Of a stretch of DNA of 64,000 nt, positions 57,625 through 64,000 are shown in pieces. The stretch comes from Methanovulcanius yangii (lineage in GTDB: Archaea; Halobacteriota; Methanomicrobia; Methanomicrobiales; Methanomicrobiaceae): NCBI RefSeq assembly GCF_018687785.1, contig NZ_LTBL01000001.1, positions 1 through 64,000 of the forward strand, given 5' to 3'. The notes below the pieces were generated by a model. The model did not search any database. It saw only the letters and a list, made by a program, of their open reading frames with translations, and had not been told where the DNA came from. The position numbers and the translations under genes are program-made. Numbering within the stretch: the first letter of the stretch is position 1; every line of letters begins with the position of its first letter.

Positions 57625-58455
57625 TTATTTCCCGCTCAGTTTCCCTTCAATCCCGTCGATATTCCTGCTGATCTTCTCCTGGATCTCCTCGAGTTTGTGG
57701 TTCAGCTCCCGTATGCCGGTTACATCCAGTATCACCTCGCGGTCCATCTTGTCGAACCGGGGGTAGGTGAGGAGACGCTGATAATCGCGGGTGAAATGGT
57801 AGTGATAATGCCCGTAAAAATAGACGAGCGTGTACGTGAAGAGATTCTGGAGGCGCCGTGCCGAGGTGTACACCTCCTGCCGGGTATCATATCTGCATCG
57901 GATATCCTTCTCCTTGAACATCCGGACAGAGAGATCATAGTCCTCCAGAAGAGAGATGCTCCGATGGCCGTTGATACGGTCGTAACTGGTACGCGTCATC
58001 GCCATATTCGACCCGATGAGCCAGTAGAAGTTGAAGAGGTGGAAGATGTTGTACTGTTTTCTCCAGAGGGAGAGAAGTTCCGACCGAAGCGTCTGCTCGT
58101 AGAAGAGGATGGGGCCGGTGCAGACATCGTAGCCGCCGTCAGCAAGGGTGCCCTGTATGAGTTCCAGCCAGTTGGAGGGGTGAAGCGTATCGGCGTCGGT
58201 AAAGACGAGGAGGTCGCCGCATGATGCTTCAACCCCGTTTTTGCGGGCGCCGCCGATCCCCTTTCTCTCCTGCATGACCACCTTGTCGGCGTGTGCTTCG
58301 GCGATGGTCCGGGTGCCGTCGGTGGAATTTCCGTCCACCACGATGATCTCGAACTCACTGCGGTCCAGGGTCTGGTTGTTAAGCGAGTTAAGGCAACCCT
58401 CCAATGCCTCTTCTTCATTCAGGGTTGGAATGATAACGGACAACATCACGCTCAC
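57625..58455 (-). CDS. Family 2 glycosyltransferase
   Basis: A 276-residue GT-A glycosyltransferase. LSVIIPTLNEEEALEGCLNS starts the fold, VVDGNSTDGT binds the nucleotide sugar, and FTDADTLHP is the DXD-type motif; LLEDYDLSVRM carries the catalytic Asp. No membrane anchor is obvious, but a hydrophobic patch (IFHLFNFYWLIGS) may touch the membrane. The start is a GTG at 58455 overlapping the prenyltransferase stop (GTGA). An ATG nine bases on is an alternative. The acceptor is likely a lipid, given the UbiA neighbour; that is inference. Confidence 0.9.
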   Translation of the reverse strand: MSVMLSVIIPTLNEEEALEGCLNSLNNQTLDRSEFEIIVVDGNSTDGTRTIAEAHADKVVMQERKGIGGARKNGVEASCGDLLVFTDADTLHPSNWLELIQGTLADGGYDVCTGPILFYEQTLRSELLSLWRKQYNIFHLFNFYWLIGSNMAMTRTSYDRINGHRSISLLEDYDLSVRMFKEKDIRCRYDTRQEVYTSARRLQNLFTYTLVYFYGHYHYHFTRDYQRLLTYPRFDKMDREVILDVTGIRELNHKLEEIQEKISRNIDGIEGKLSGK

Positions 58456-59291
58456 CGTACCCGGAATCCATAGTCATTCCGGAACCAGCCGTACCAGCGT
58501 TCCGCTTCCTTCACCAGAATGTCCCTGCATCCGTACACCGGATAGACAAGGAGGAATGCAAGGGCCATCCCATGGATGACGGTGTCGATACCGAACCACC
58601 ACGCTGTCGCCTCCAGAACGGCAACGGAGAGTGCTGCAACAATGGCGAGCAGTCCGACACCGTTCCTGAGCCCGATGCCGACCACCGTCGTATAGGTCGT
58701 TCCCAGGTCTTCATGATAATCAAGGATTTCATGGATGATCAGTGCTTCACAGCAGATGAGGGTGCAGAGGACAGCATAGGCAACTGCCGGGGAAAAGATA
58801 CTCGTGAGGTCCCCCCCCGCGAGGGTATACCCTGCAAGGAACGGGAGGCCCCCGAACATGATGCCGTGGCAGAGAATGTCGGCTGCAAACCTGTCCTTGA
58901 GACGGAGGGGGCGGGCAGAGTAGGCGGTGAGAGCAGCAAGGCTCAGCAGGGTGAAGAGAAATCCGGCAATCGAGATGGCAAATGAGACGAGAAGGGGAAT
59001 GACGGCAAGGGCCGCACAGAGAACCTGTGTTCCCCGCATCGTCACACCGCTGCCGGTCAGCGGATTTTTTCCGCCGGCCGTCTTTCCGGCATGGCGCCGG
59101 TCGATCTCGACGTCATAGAGATTGTTTATTACAAATCCGTATGCGGTCACAAAGCAGAAGAGCACCACCACAGTTACCATGTCGGTGACGACGCCGGCGG
59201 CGAGGCATGCTCCGGCAAGGGGGAACAGCGGATAAAATTTGATCCAGTCCCCGGTACGAAGCATTTTCCTGTATCCCTGTAATCTGTCCAT
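58452..59291 (-). CDS. UbiA-family prenyltransferase
   Basis: A 279-residue membrane protein with about eight helices. NNLYDVEIDRRHAGKTAG is the first Asp-rich motif (Asn-x3-Asp) and HEILDYHEDLGTTYTTVVG the second. Members attach prenyl chains to aromatic or glycerol-phosphate acceptors. In archaea they include geranylgeranylglyceryl phosphate prenyltransferase (UbiA-1), but this one is not specific enough to name. The ATG at 59291 is preferred; a longer frame upstream has no domain. Its stop overlaps the glycosyltransferase start, so a lipid-glycosylating pair is plausible. Confidence 0.9.
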   Translation of the reverse strand: MDRLQGYRKMLRTGDWIKFYPLFPLAGACLAAGVVTDMVTVVVLFCFVTAYGFVINNLYDVEIDRRHAGKTAGGKNPLTGSGVTMRGTQVLCAALAVIPLLVSFAISIAGFLFTLLSLAALTAYSARPLRLKDRFAADILCHGIMFGGLPFLAGYTLAGGDLTSIFSPAVAYAVLCTLICCEALIIHEILDYHEDLGTTYTTVVGIGLRNGVGLLAIVAALSVAVLEATAWWFGIDTVIHGMALAFLLVYPVYGCRDILVKEAERWYGWFRNDYGFRVR

Positions 59292-59428
59292 ATTGTGTCG
59301 TTCCTGTAATCTGTCGGTTGGGTGTTGTCGTTGGATTTTGTTGTCCGGTGAAATCCGGTGGAAGTCAATGAGCGTCTTCGTGCACTGTCCGATGGAATGG
59401 GGCGGGAGGGCCATGACGAAAAATACCC

Positions 59429-60013
59429 TTATGGGTTCTTCGCCAGTCCGCACCACATCGACCTGACCGCCTGTTCAACTGTTTCTTCGATACCGCCGGG
59501 GAGTCTCCCGAAGGCGTGGAGATGGATGAGCATGAAGTTCGGATACCAGAAATGTGCCAGGAAGACCTCGCGGTTGATTCCGGCAAGGAGTCCGGTGGAT
59601 GCCGCCTTGTGATAAAGGTCATCCAATGCAGAAATCCCAAAAATCGCCTCCGGCGTTGTCTTTTCCGTGAGATTCGGCGATGAGGAGAACTGTTCGAAGA
59701 AGAGGGCCTTTTTCGGATTTTTAAACATCCAGTAGAGCACCTCACGCTTCACATTTTTTATCTGCTCCTCCACTGGTGTTCCCGGGCGTATCGCCTCATC
59801 CACCGCATCGGCAAGTGCGGCAGTGATGGAGGTATGCAGTGAATCGATCAGCTCTTCTTTTGTACTGAAGTACCGGAAAAGGGTGCCTGCAGAGACGCCG
59901 GCACGGTCTGATATCTGTTTCGTCGGGGTTGCATGAAACCCCTGGGTCGAGAAGAGATCGATTGCCGCCTCCATCAGTGCTTTCCGTTTCTCTTCTGACA
60001 AATGCCTGCTCAT
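59429..60013 (-). CDS. TetR-family repressor
   Basis: A 194-residue TetR regulator: AAIDLFSTQGFHATPTKQIS and VSAGTLFRYFSTKEELIDSL form the DNA-binding domain, followed by a ligand domain. The ATG at 60013 follows GGAGGG. A palindrome 68-81 bases upstream is the likely operator. The prenyltransferase and glycosyltransferase lie downstream on the same strand, 137 bases away, and may be under the same control. Confidence 0.92.
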   Translation of the reverse strand: MSRHLSEEKRKALMEAAIDLFSTQGFHATPTKQISDRAGVSAGTLFRYFSTKEELIDSLHTSITAALADAVDEAIRPGTPVEEQIKNVKREVLYWMFKNPKKALFFEQFSSSPNLTEKTTPEAIFGISALDDLYHKAASTGLLAGINREVFLAHFWYPNFMLIHLHAFGRLPGGIEETVEQAVRSMWCGLAKNP

Positions 60014-60080
60014 TCGAATCCCTCCTCTCCATTGCGTCGGTAGAATCCCCGGGGTACGGGGTGATCTGCGCATAAATAAG

Positions 60081-60094
60081 TGAGTGATCACTCA
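60081..60094. promoter_or_regulatory. TetR operator
   Basis: TGAGTGATCACTCA is a perfect 14-base palindrome. On the minus strand it sits directly before CTTATTTATGC, a plausible TATA box for the TetR gene, so repressor binding would block BRE/TATA recognition. The sequence matches sites often seen with TetR proteins, which bind about this far upstream. Confidence 0.75.
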
Positions 60095-60287
60095 TTATAT
60101 GGCTTCTTCTTTGATTCGCTCCAAAGCACGCAAAATAAACGTCTGAATCCTTGTGGTTACAGAAGTGCAAAGGACCGGAAAAAATTAGAGGGGAAATCAT
60201 GAGAAAAGGCCCGATTCAATCCAGAACTCTTATTGCATACCGTGAAAACAGATCCATTATACGATATTTTTCCGTCGTACAGCGCAT

Positions 60288-62003
60288 ATGGCAGGTAAGA
60301 TAGCATCCCGCACCGTCTCCCTTCTGCTGGTTCTGCTGATGCTGTTCTCAAGTATCGGCATAGTCTGGTCCATCTCCACGGAGTCGCAGGAAGCTCTCAT
60401 GGAGTCGGTTCAGGATGAACTGATGTCCGTTGCGGGTACCACCGCATCGCAGATCGACGGGGATGCCTTCTCCCGGATACAGGTGGGAAGTGAAGGCACG
60501 CCGGAGTACCTTGCAATCAGGGATCAGCTCCGCCAGGTGAAAATGGCTGTGCCTGATATTTTATACATCTACACGATGCAAAACGACGACGGACTGCTGG
60601 AATTCGTGGTCGATGCGGATTACGGCTATGCCGATGACGCCTCCCTCGTCGGTGACGCATATCCCGAGGCCGAACCCGAGATGTACATGGGATTTGAAGG
60701 CCTTTCTGCAGACGAGGAGTTTACGACCGACCAGTGGGGAACAGTCCTTTCCGGTTTCGCCCCCATACATGACAGCAGCGGCAATGTGGTCGGAATCGTC
60801 GGTGTCGACATGGACAGCTCCGTTATCCTGGAGGAGATCGACTATCTCAACACGATCTTTTATGGTGCAGTCTTTGGGGTGATGGTTGCCGGTGCCCTTG
60901 GATTTTTCTTCATCGAACGGCGGCGTGTCATCGCCGAAAGGAAGATTGCGGTAAGCGAGAAGAAATACCGGCAGCTCTTCGAACAGGCGGGGGACTGCAT
61001 TTTGATCTTCGAGGCGGAAGGGAAGGATGCAGGGCGGATCGTGTCTGCAAACAGGGCGGCGGCGATGATGCACGGATACTCCACGGATGAACTTCTCACC
61101 ATGAGGATCAGCGATCTCGACAGTCCCGAATCAAGGGTTGGGGCCGGGGAACGCATGCAGCGGGTATTGGGCGGGGAAGAGGTGCGTGGAGAGGTCACGC
61201 ATGTACGCAAGGACGGGACAACCTTTCCTATGGAGATCAACGGAAGTCTCCTCTTGATTGATGCAAAGAAGATGATCCTTGCGATCGACCGCGATATCTC
61301 CGAACGCAAGCACACGGAGAAAATTCTTGAACTGGCAACGAAGAAGCAGAATCTCCTCAATCTCATCACATTCAGCGACATAAAAAACGCGATGTTCAGC
61401 CTTCGCGGATATATAGAACTGGAAAAGGAGTTCATGAAGGATGGCCAGGGTTTGGTGCTTCTCGAAAAGGAGGAGGCGCTCATCCAGCAGGTGGAGCACT
61501 GGATTCGGTTTGCAAAGGACTACCAGAACCTTGGTGCGGTCCCTCCGACCTGGCAGAATGTCACCAATGCCTATCTCTATGCCATCTCCCACCTCGATAC
61601 CATGCACCTGCACCAGAGCTCGGAGGTGGAAGGACTCGAGGTGTATGCGGACTCACTCCTGGAGACAGTGTTCTACACTCTGGTGGAAAATTCACTTGAG
61701 CATGGGGAATCGGTAACGGAGATCACGCTGACATCGTATGAGACAGAGGAGGGCCTGACCATCGTCTTCCAGGACAACGGCATAGGTATCCCCGCCGGGA
61801 TGAAAGAGACTATCTTTGACCGCAGGCATGAGAAGAAGAAGGGGATGAGCCTCTTTCTTGTGCGAGAGATTCTGGAGATTACCGGTATTGCCATCGTGGA
61901 GACCGGCCTCGCCGGGGAGGGTGTACGGTTCGAAATGCATGTGCCCCTGAATCATTATCGCCATGTAGCCCGCGGGGACGGTCACTCCCCTTCGAATAAC
62001 TGA
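60288..62003 (+). CDS. Membrane sensor with extracellular Cache-like, PAS and GHKL ATPase domains, lacking the H-box His
   Basis: A 571-residue protein. A first helix (residues 9-29) and a second (about 194-214) bracket an extracellular sensor domain of the Cache type (GIVGVDMDSSVILEE). A PAS domain follows (residues 225-345). The dimerisation segment reads ITFSDIKNAMFSLRGYIELE: Ser363 stands where the related kinase at 50635 has His571 (ITRHDILNH). The ATPase part keeps TLVENSLEHGE, QDNGIGIP and GMSLFLVREIL. It could be a kinase-dead sensor or use another acceptor. ACGATATTTTTCC lies about 25 bases before the ATG, implying a leaderless message. Confidence 0.9.
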   Translation: MAGKIASRTVSLLLVLLMLFSSIGIVWSISTESQEALMESVQDELMSVAGTTASQIDGDAFSRIQVGSEGTPEYLAIRDQLRQVKMAVPDILYIYTMQNDDGLLEFVVDADYGYADDASLVGDAYPEAEPEMYMGFEGLSADEEFTTDQWGTVLSGFAPIHDSSGNVVGIVGVDMDSSVILEEIDYLNTIFYGAVFGVMVAGALGFFFIERRRVIAERKIAVSEKKYRQLFEQAGDCILIFEAEGKDAGRIVSANRAAAMMHGYSTDELLTMRISDLDSPESRVGAGERMQRVLGGEEVRGEVTHVRKDGTTFPMEINGSLLLIDAKKMILAIDRDISERKHTEKILELATKKQNLLNLITFSDIKNAMFSLRGYIELEKEFMKDGQGLVLLEKEEALIQQVEHWIRFAKDYQNLGAVPPTWQNVTNAYLYAISHLDTMHLHQSSEVEGLEVYADSLLETVFYTLVENSLEHGESVTEITLTSYETEEGLTIVFQDNGIGIPAGMKETIFDRRHEKKKGMSLFLVREILEITGIAIVETGLAGEGVRFEMHVPLNHYRHVARGDGHSPSNN

Positions 62004-62121
62004 GTGCAGTTGCCTGCTGCCGCGGGAGCGGCACCCGGGGAATGGGATTTTCCAAATTTGTACGTATTTTTTGGGCATACACCGCTCCATTCAGGGAGAC
62101 GGCAGGTGGTTCCGGGCCTCG

Positions 62122-62191
62122 GGGCCTCCAGTATTGACCCGGAGGACTTGTTCTCCTCCGGCAGAAAGGAGTAAAACCCATCTGGAGGCCC
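62122..62191. ncRNA. Nested inverted repeat, candidate structured RNA
   Basis: The outer stem pairs GGGCCTCCAG (62122-62131) with CTGGAGGCCC (62182-62191), ten perfect pairs. The inner hairpin pairs CCGGAGGA (62139-62146) with TCCTCCGG (62154-62161) around a seven-base loop. A third segment, CAGAAAGGAGTAAAACCCAT, is single-stranded on the 3' side. The element lies after the sensor stop and before the promoter of the TusA operon, so it could be a 3' UTR structure, a terminator or an independent small RNA. No known riboswitch class was recognised. Confidence 0.4.
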
Positions 62192-62257
62192 GATGTATTG
62201 CTGATCGAAAAATATTGATTTTTCTGTGCCATCGACGCCATCGCGGGCGTCATTAGC

Positions 62258-62267
62258 TTTTTATATT
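62258..62267 (+). promoter_or_regulatory. Candidate TATA box of the TusA-DsrE-NifS-like operon
   Basis: CTTTTTATATTCC in this segment lies about 80 bases before the first start codon of the operon. Transcription would begin near 62292, with a 50-base leader containing GGAGGGCAT just before the start. Confidence 0.5.
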
Positions 62268-62342
62268 CCCCCGGAAATAGGGAGGACTGTCACCCGATAT
62301 CGTCACGGATACCCGGTGTTTTGAGAGGAGGGCATTTCATCA

Positions 62343-62585
62343 ATGACTGCTGAACCAGAGGCCGACGCCGAACTAGACTGTATCGGCATGTTCTGCCCGA
62401 TGCCGATTGCCATGACCAGGGAGGAGATTGAAAAGATTGCCCCCGGGCAGGTGCTGAAGGTCGAGGCAGACGACCCGGCGGCCGAGGAGGACATCCTCCG
62501 GTGGGCACGGCGTACCGGGCATGAGATTGTGAAATTTGAGAAGGAGGAGGGAATTATGACCTTCTATATCAGGAGGAAGACGTAA
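62343..62585 (+). CDS. TusA-family sulfur carrier
   Basis: An 80-residue protein of the TusA/SirA fold. LDCIGMFCPMPIAMTREEI has the Cys-Pro-x-Pro motif with the sulfur-bearing Cys18, and an additional Cys13. Family members carry persulfide between desulfurases and acceptors in thiolation or sulfur oxidation. It starts the operon followed immediately (no gap) by the DsrE-like gene and then the NifS-like gene. GAGAGGAGGG precedes the ATG. Confidence 0.92.
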   Translation: MTAEPEADAELDCIGMFCPMPIAMTREEIEKIAPGQVLKVEADDPAAEEDILRWARRTGHEIVKFEKEEGIMTFYIRRKT

Positions 62586-62945
62586 ATGGGGAAGATATTG
62601 TATGTGCAGACCAGCGGCACCGATACGCCGGAGCGGTTGTACGGACCGTTCATCCTCGGGGCGACGGCGGTGGCCATGGACGTCTCGGCATGTATTTTTT
62701 TCATGATCAAGGGCATCACGGTCATGAAAAAAGGTGAGGCGGAGAAGATCCGTATGGGGTCTTTTCCACCACTCCGTGAAGTGATTGATCAGGCGGCGGC
62801 AGCCGGGGTGGATTTTTATGTCTGCGAACAGAGCACCCGGCTTCTGGGGATGGAACGGGGAGACTTCATTGAGGGAGTTCGAATCGCAGGAGCGGCGACC
62901 CTGAATGACCTCGCCCTTGAGGCGGACGCGGTGATCTCATTCTAA
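62586..62945 (+). CDS. DsrE/DsrF-like sulfur relay protein
   Basis: A 119-residue DsrE-fold protein. ILYVQTSGTDTPERLYGPFI begins the fold and FYVCEQSTRLLGM carries Cys80 at the position of the DsrE active cysteine. An additional Cys36 lies in the first helix. DsrE-type proteins accept persulfide from TusA. It begins one base after the tusA-like stop and is followed after 13 bases by the NifS-like gene. The three together make a plausible sulfur-trafficking unit. Confidence 0.9.
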   Translation: MGKILYVQTSGTDTPERLYGPFILGATAVAMDVSACIFFMIKGITVMKKGEAEKIRMGSFPPLREVIDQAAAAGVDFYVCEQSTRLLGMERGDFIEGVRIAGAATLNDLALEADAVISF

Positions 62946-62958
62946 AAGGGGGAGAGGG

Positions 62959-64000
62959 ATGATATATCTGGACCATAGCTCCGCCATGCCGGTCGACGAG
63001 AGGGTGGCTGCCTTTGCCTCTCCCTATCTGATGCAGCACTATGGCAATCCGTCCTCCCTGCACACGCGGGGGCTGGTGGCGAAGCGTGTGCTGGAGGAGG
63101 CACGGGGGAAGGTGGCAAAGCTTATCAATGCGGAGTCTCCGGAGACGATTCTCTTTACCAGCTGTGCCACCGAGTCGAACAACCTGGCCATCCGGGGGAC
63201 GGCACTCCGGAACAATAAAGCGGGGATGAGGGTGGTCTCGTCGGCCGTCGAGCATATCTCGGTCATAAACCCGATGAAAGAGCTTCAAAAGCAGGGATAT
63301 GCGTATGATGTTGTTCCGGTCAGTCCCGAAGGGTATGTGGATCTGGACATGCTGGCAGAGATGGTGACGAAGGATACGGTCGTTACATCGGTCAATTATG
63401 CGAATGACGAGATTGGCACGATCGAACGGATACGCGACGTCAGTCGCATCGTTCATGAAGAGGGTCGGTATCTCCATGTCAATGCGACGGCGGCAGCGGG
63501 ACGAATCCCCGTGGATGTGCAGGCGGACGGGATCGATCTTCTGACACTGTCCTCCAACGACATGTACGGCCCGCGGGGCGCCGCCGCCCTGTATGTCAGA
63601 AAAGGGGTGAAGCTCCAGACGCTTCTTCCCGGCGGCGGGCAGGAACGGGGGATTCGCTCCGGGACGGAGAACCTCTTCGCCATCGCCGGTATGGGGGAGG
63701 CGGCGATGATTGCCGGCCGGGAGATGGGCGCCGAAGGACGCCGCCTCCATGAAATCGCTGGTGCATACCTGAAGGATATACTGATGATCGAGGACGCCCA
63801 CCTGACCGGCCCCGCGACGGGGCGACTCCCCGGCCACCTGAGTTTTCGGTTTGGCAGGATCGAGGGGGAGAGTATCCTCCTCAACCTCGATACGGCTTTT
63901 GGCATCCAGGTGACGACGGGCTCGGCATGTTCGTCCCGGACGCTGGAACCGTCCCATGTCCTCCTTGCCATCGGCCTGAAGCACGAGGAGGCGCACGGCT
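62959..64000 (+). CDS. Cysteine-desulfurase homologue lacking the PLP lysine (partial)
   Basis: 347 residues are present and the frame is open at the window end. The fold matches NifS/IscS: YLDHSSAMPVDERV, SCATESNNLAIRG, SSAVEHISVINPM and GSACSSRTLEPSHVLLAIGL. His99 and the persulfide Cys324 are kept. Where IscS has HVDAxQ, this reads HVNATA (Asn175, Ala178), and the PLP-lysine motif SxHKxxGPKG reads SSNDMYGPRG, with Asp201 in place of Lys. Ordinary PLP chemistry therefore seems impossible. It is the third gene of the TusA-DsrE operon, with GGGGGAGAG before the ATG. It may act as a sulfur-accepting scaffold. Confidence 0.9.
   Translation, partial: MIYLDHSSAMPVDERVAAFASPYLMQHYGNPSSLHTRGLVAKRVLEEARGKVAKLINAESPETILFTSCATESNNLAIRGTALRNNKAGMRVVSSAVEHISVINPMKELQKQGYAYDVVPVSPEGYVDLDMLAEMVTKDTVVTSVNYANDEIGTIERIRDVSRIVHEEGRYLHVNATAAAGRIPVDVQADGIDLLTLSSNDMYGPRGAAALYVRKGVKLQTLLPGGGQERGIRSGTENLFAIAGMGEAAMIAGREMGAEGRRLHEIAGAYLKDILMIEDAHLTGPATGRLPGHLSFRFGRIEGESILLNLDTAFGIQVTTGSACSSRTLEPSHVLLAIGLKHEEAHG

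Noticed and set aside
62122-62191. tRNA or archaeal SECIS element
   Set aside because: There is no TTCGA loop or CCA-end pairing, and the bulge sequence does not fit SECIS. No in-frame TGA gene is nearby.
62866-63996. 376-residue minus-strand frame
   Set aside because: It is antisense to the NifS-like gene and is rich in Arg, His and Pro, as expected of a shadow frame.
1-64000. CRISPR arrays, insertion sequences, rRNA genes
   Set aside because: No regularly spaced short repeats, transposase motifs or rRNA sequence were found on either strand.

Overview
The window reads as euryarchaeal DNA from a methanogen, most likely of the Methanomicrobiales. Supporting signs are archaeal TATA boxes with short or absent leaders, a lysine 2,3-aminomutase/beta-lysine acetyltransferase pair for the methanogen osmolyte N-epsilon-acetyl-beta-lysine, a monofunctional CO dehydrogenase (CooS) with its CooC ATPase, Methanomicrobia-type sensor kinases, and many iron-sulfur proteins. 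No rRNA, tRNA, CRISPR array or insertion sequence was found, so the order-level assignment is inference.

Positions 1-6016 are a second copy of 18625-24668. Everywhere I compared them the two differ only by small insertions and deletions, mostly single bases lost from homopolymers in the first copy; I saw no substitutions. The first copy ends abruptly at 6016 inside ablA and joins unrelated sequence. This looks like an assembly artefact at a contig end rather than a biological duplication. Apparent one-base losses continue to about 14.2 kb, breaking an aldehyde ferredoxin oxidoreductase, a MoaD-like protein, a methyltransferase/ATP-grasp fusion, a YjdF-like membrane protein and a PEP-dependent phosphotransferase. 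One more truncates a TetR regulator near 26.6 kb.

Region by region: 6-10.7 kb, AOR-MoaD operon and an ATP-grasp fusion; 10.9-16.8 kb, membrane protein, polyprenyl synthetase, CrtC-like protein and a rifampin-phosphotransferase-like enzyme; 16.9-25.6 kb, ferredoxin-nitroreductase, QueG-like Fe-S protein, methyltransferase, ATP-grasp, split permease, ferritin-like protein and ablAB; 26.5-30.4 kb, a TetR-controlled exporter (surface protein, FtsX-type permease, LolD-type ATPase); 30.4-36.7 kb, a Cys-rich protein, an RsbW-like ATPase, poly-gamma-glutamate synthase-like PgsC/PgsB and TrkAH potassium uptake; 36.8-41.1 kb, YeeE-type transporters, a persulfide-dioxygenase/rhodanese protein and an SLC13 anion transporter; 41.5-45.8 kb, MarR, GNAT, CooS and CooC; 45.8-48 kb, a PadR-controlled ABC-2 exporter; 48.2-55 kb, FAS1 lipoprotein, malic enzyme, hybrid sensor kinase, class III aminotransferase and HEAT protein; 55.2-60 kb, tail-collar secreted protein, KamA-family radical SAM enzyme, glycosyltransferase, UbiA prenyltransferase and TetR; 60.3-64 kb, a membrane sensor and a TusA-DsrE-NifS-like operon.

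The most unusual biology is at the right edge. A cysteine-desulfurase homologue keeps its catalytic Cys and His but lacks the PLP-binding Lys, Asp and Gln, and sits directly behind TusA-like and DsrE-like sulfur carriers. Upstream of that operon is a nested inverted repeat that could be a small structured RNA. The neighbouring sensor has Ser in place of the phospho-accepting His.
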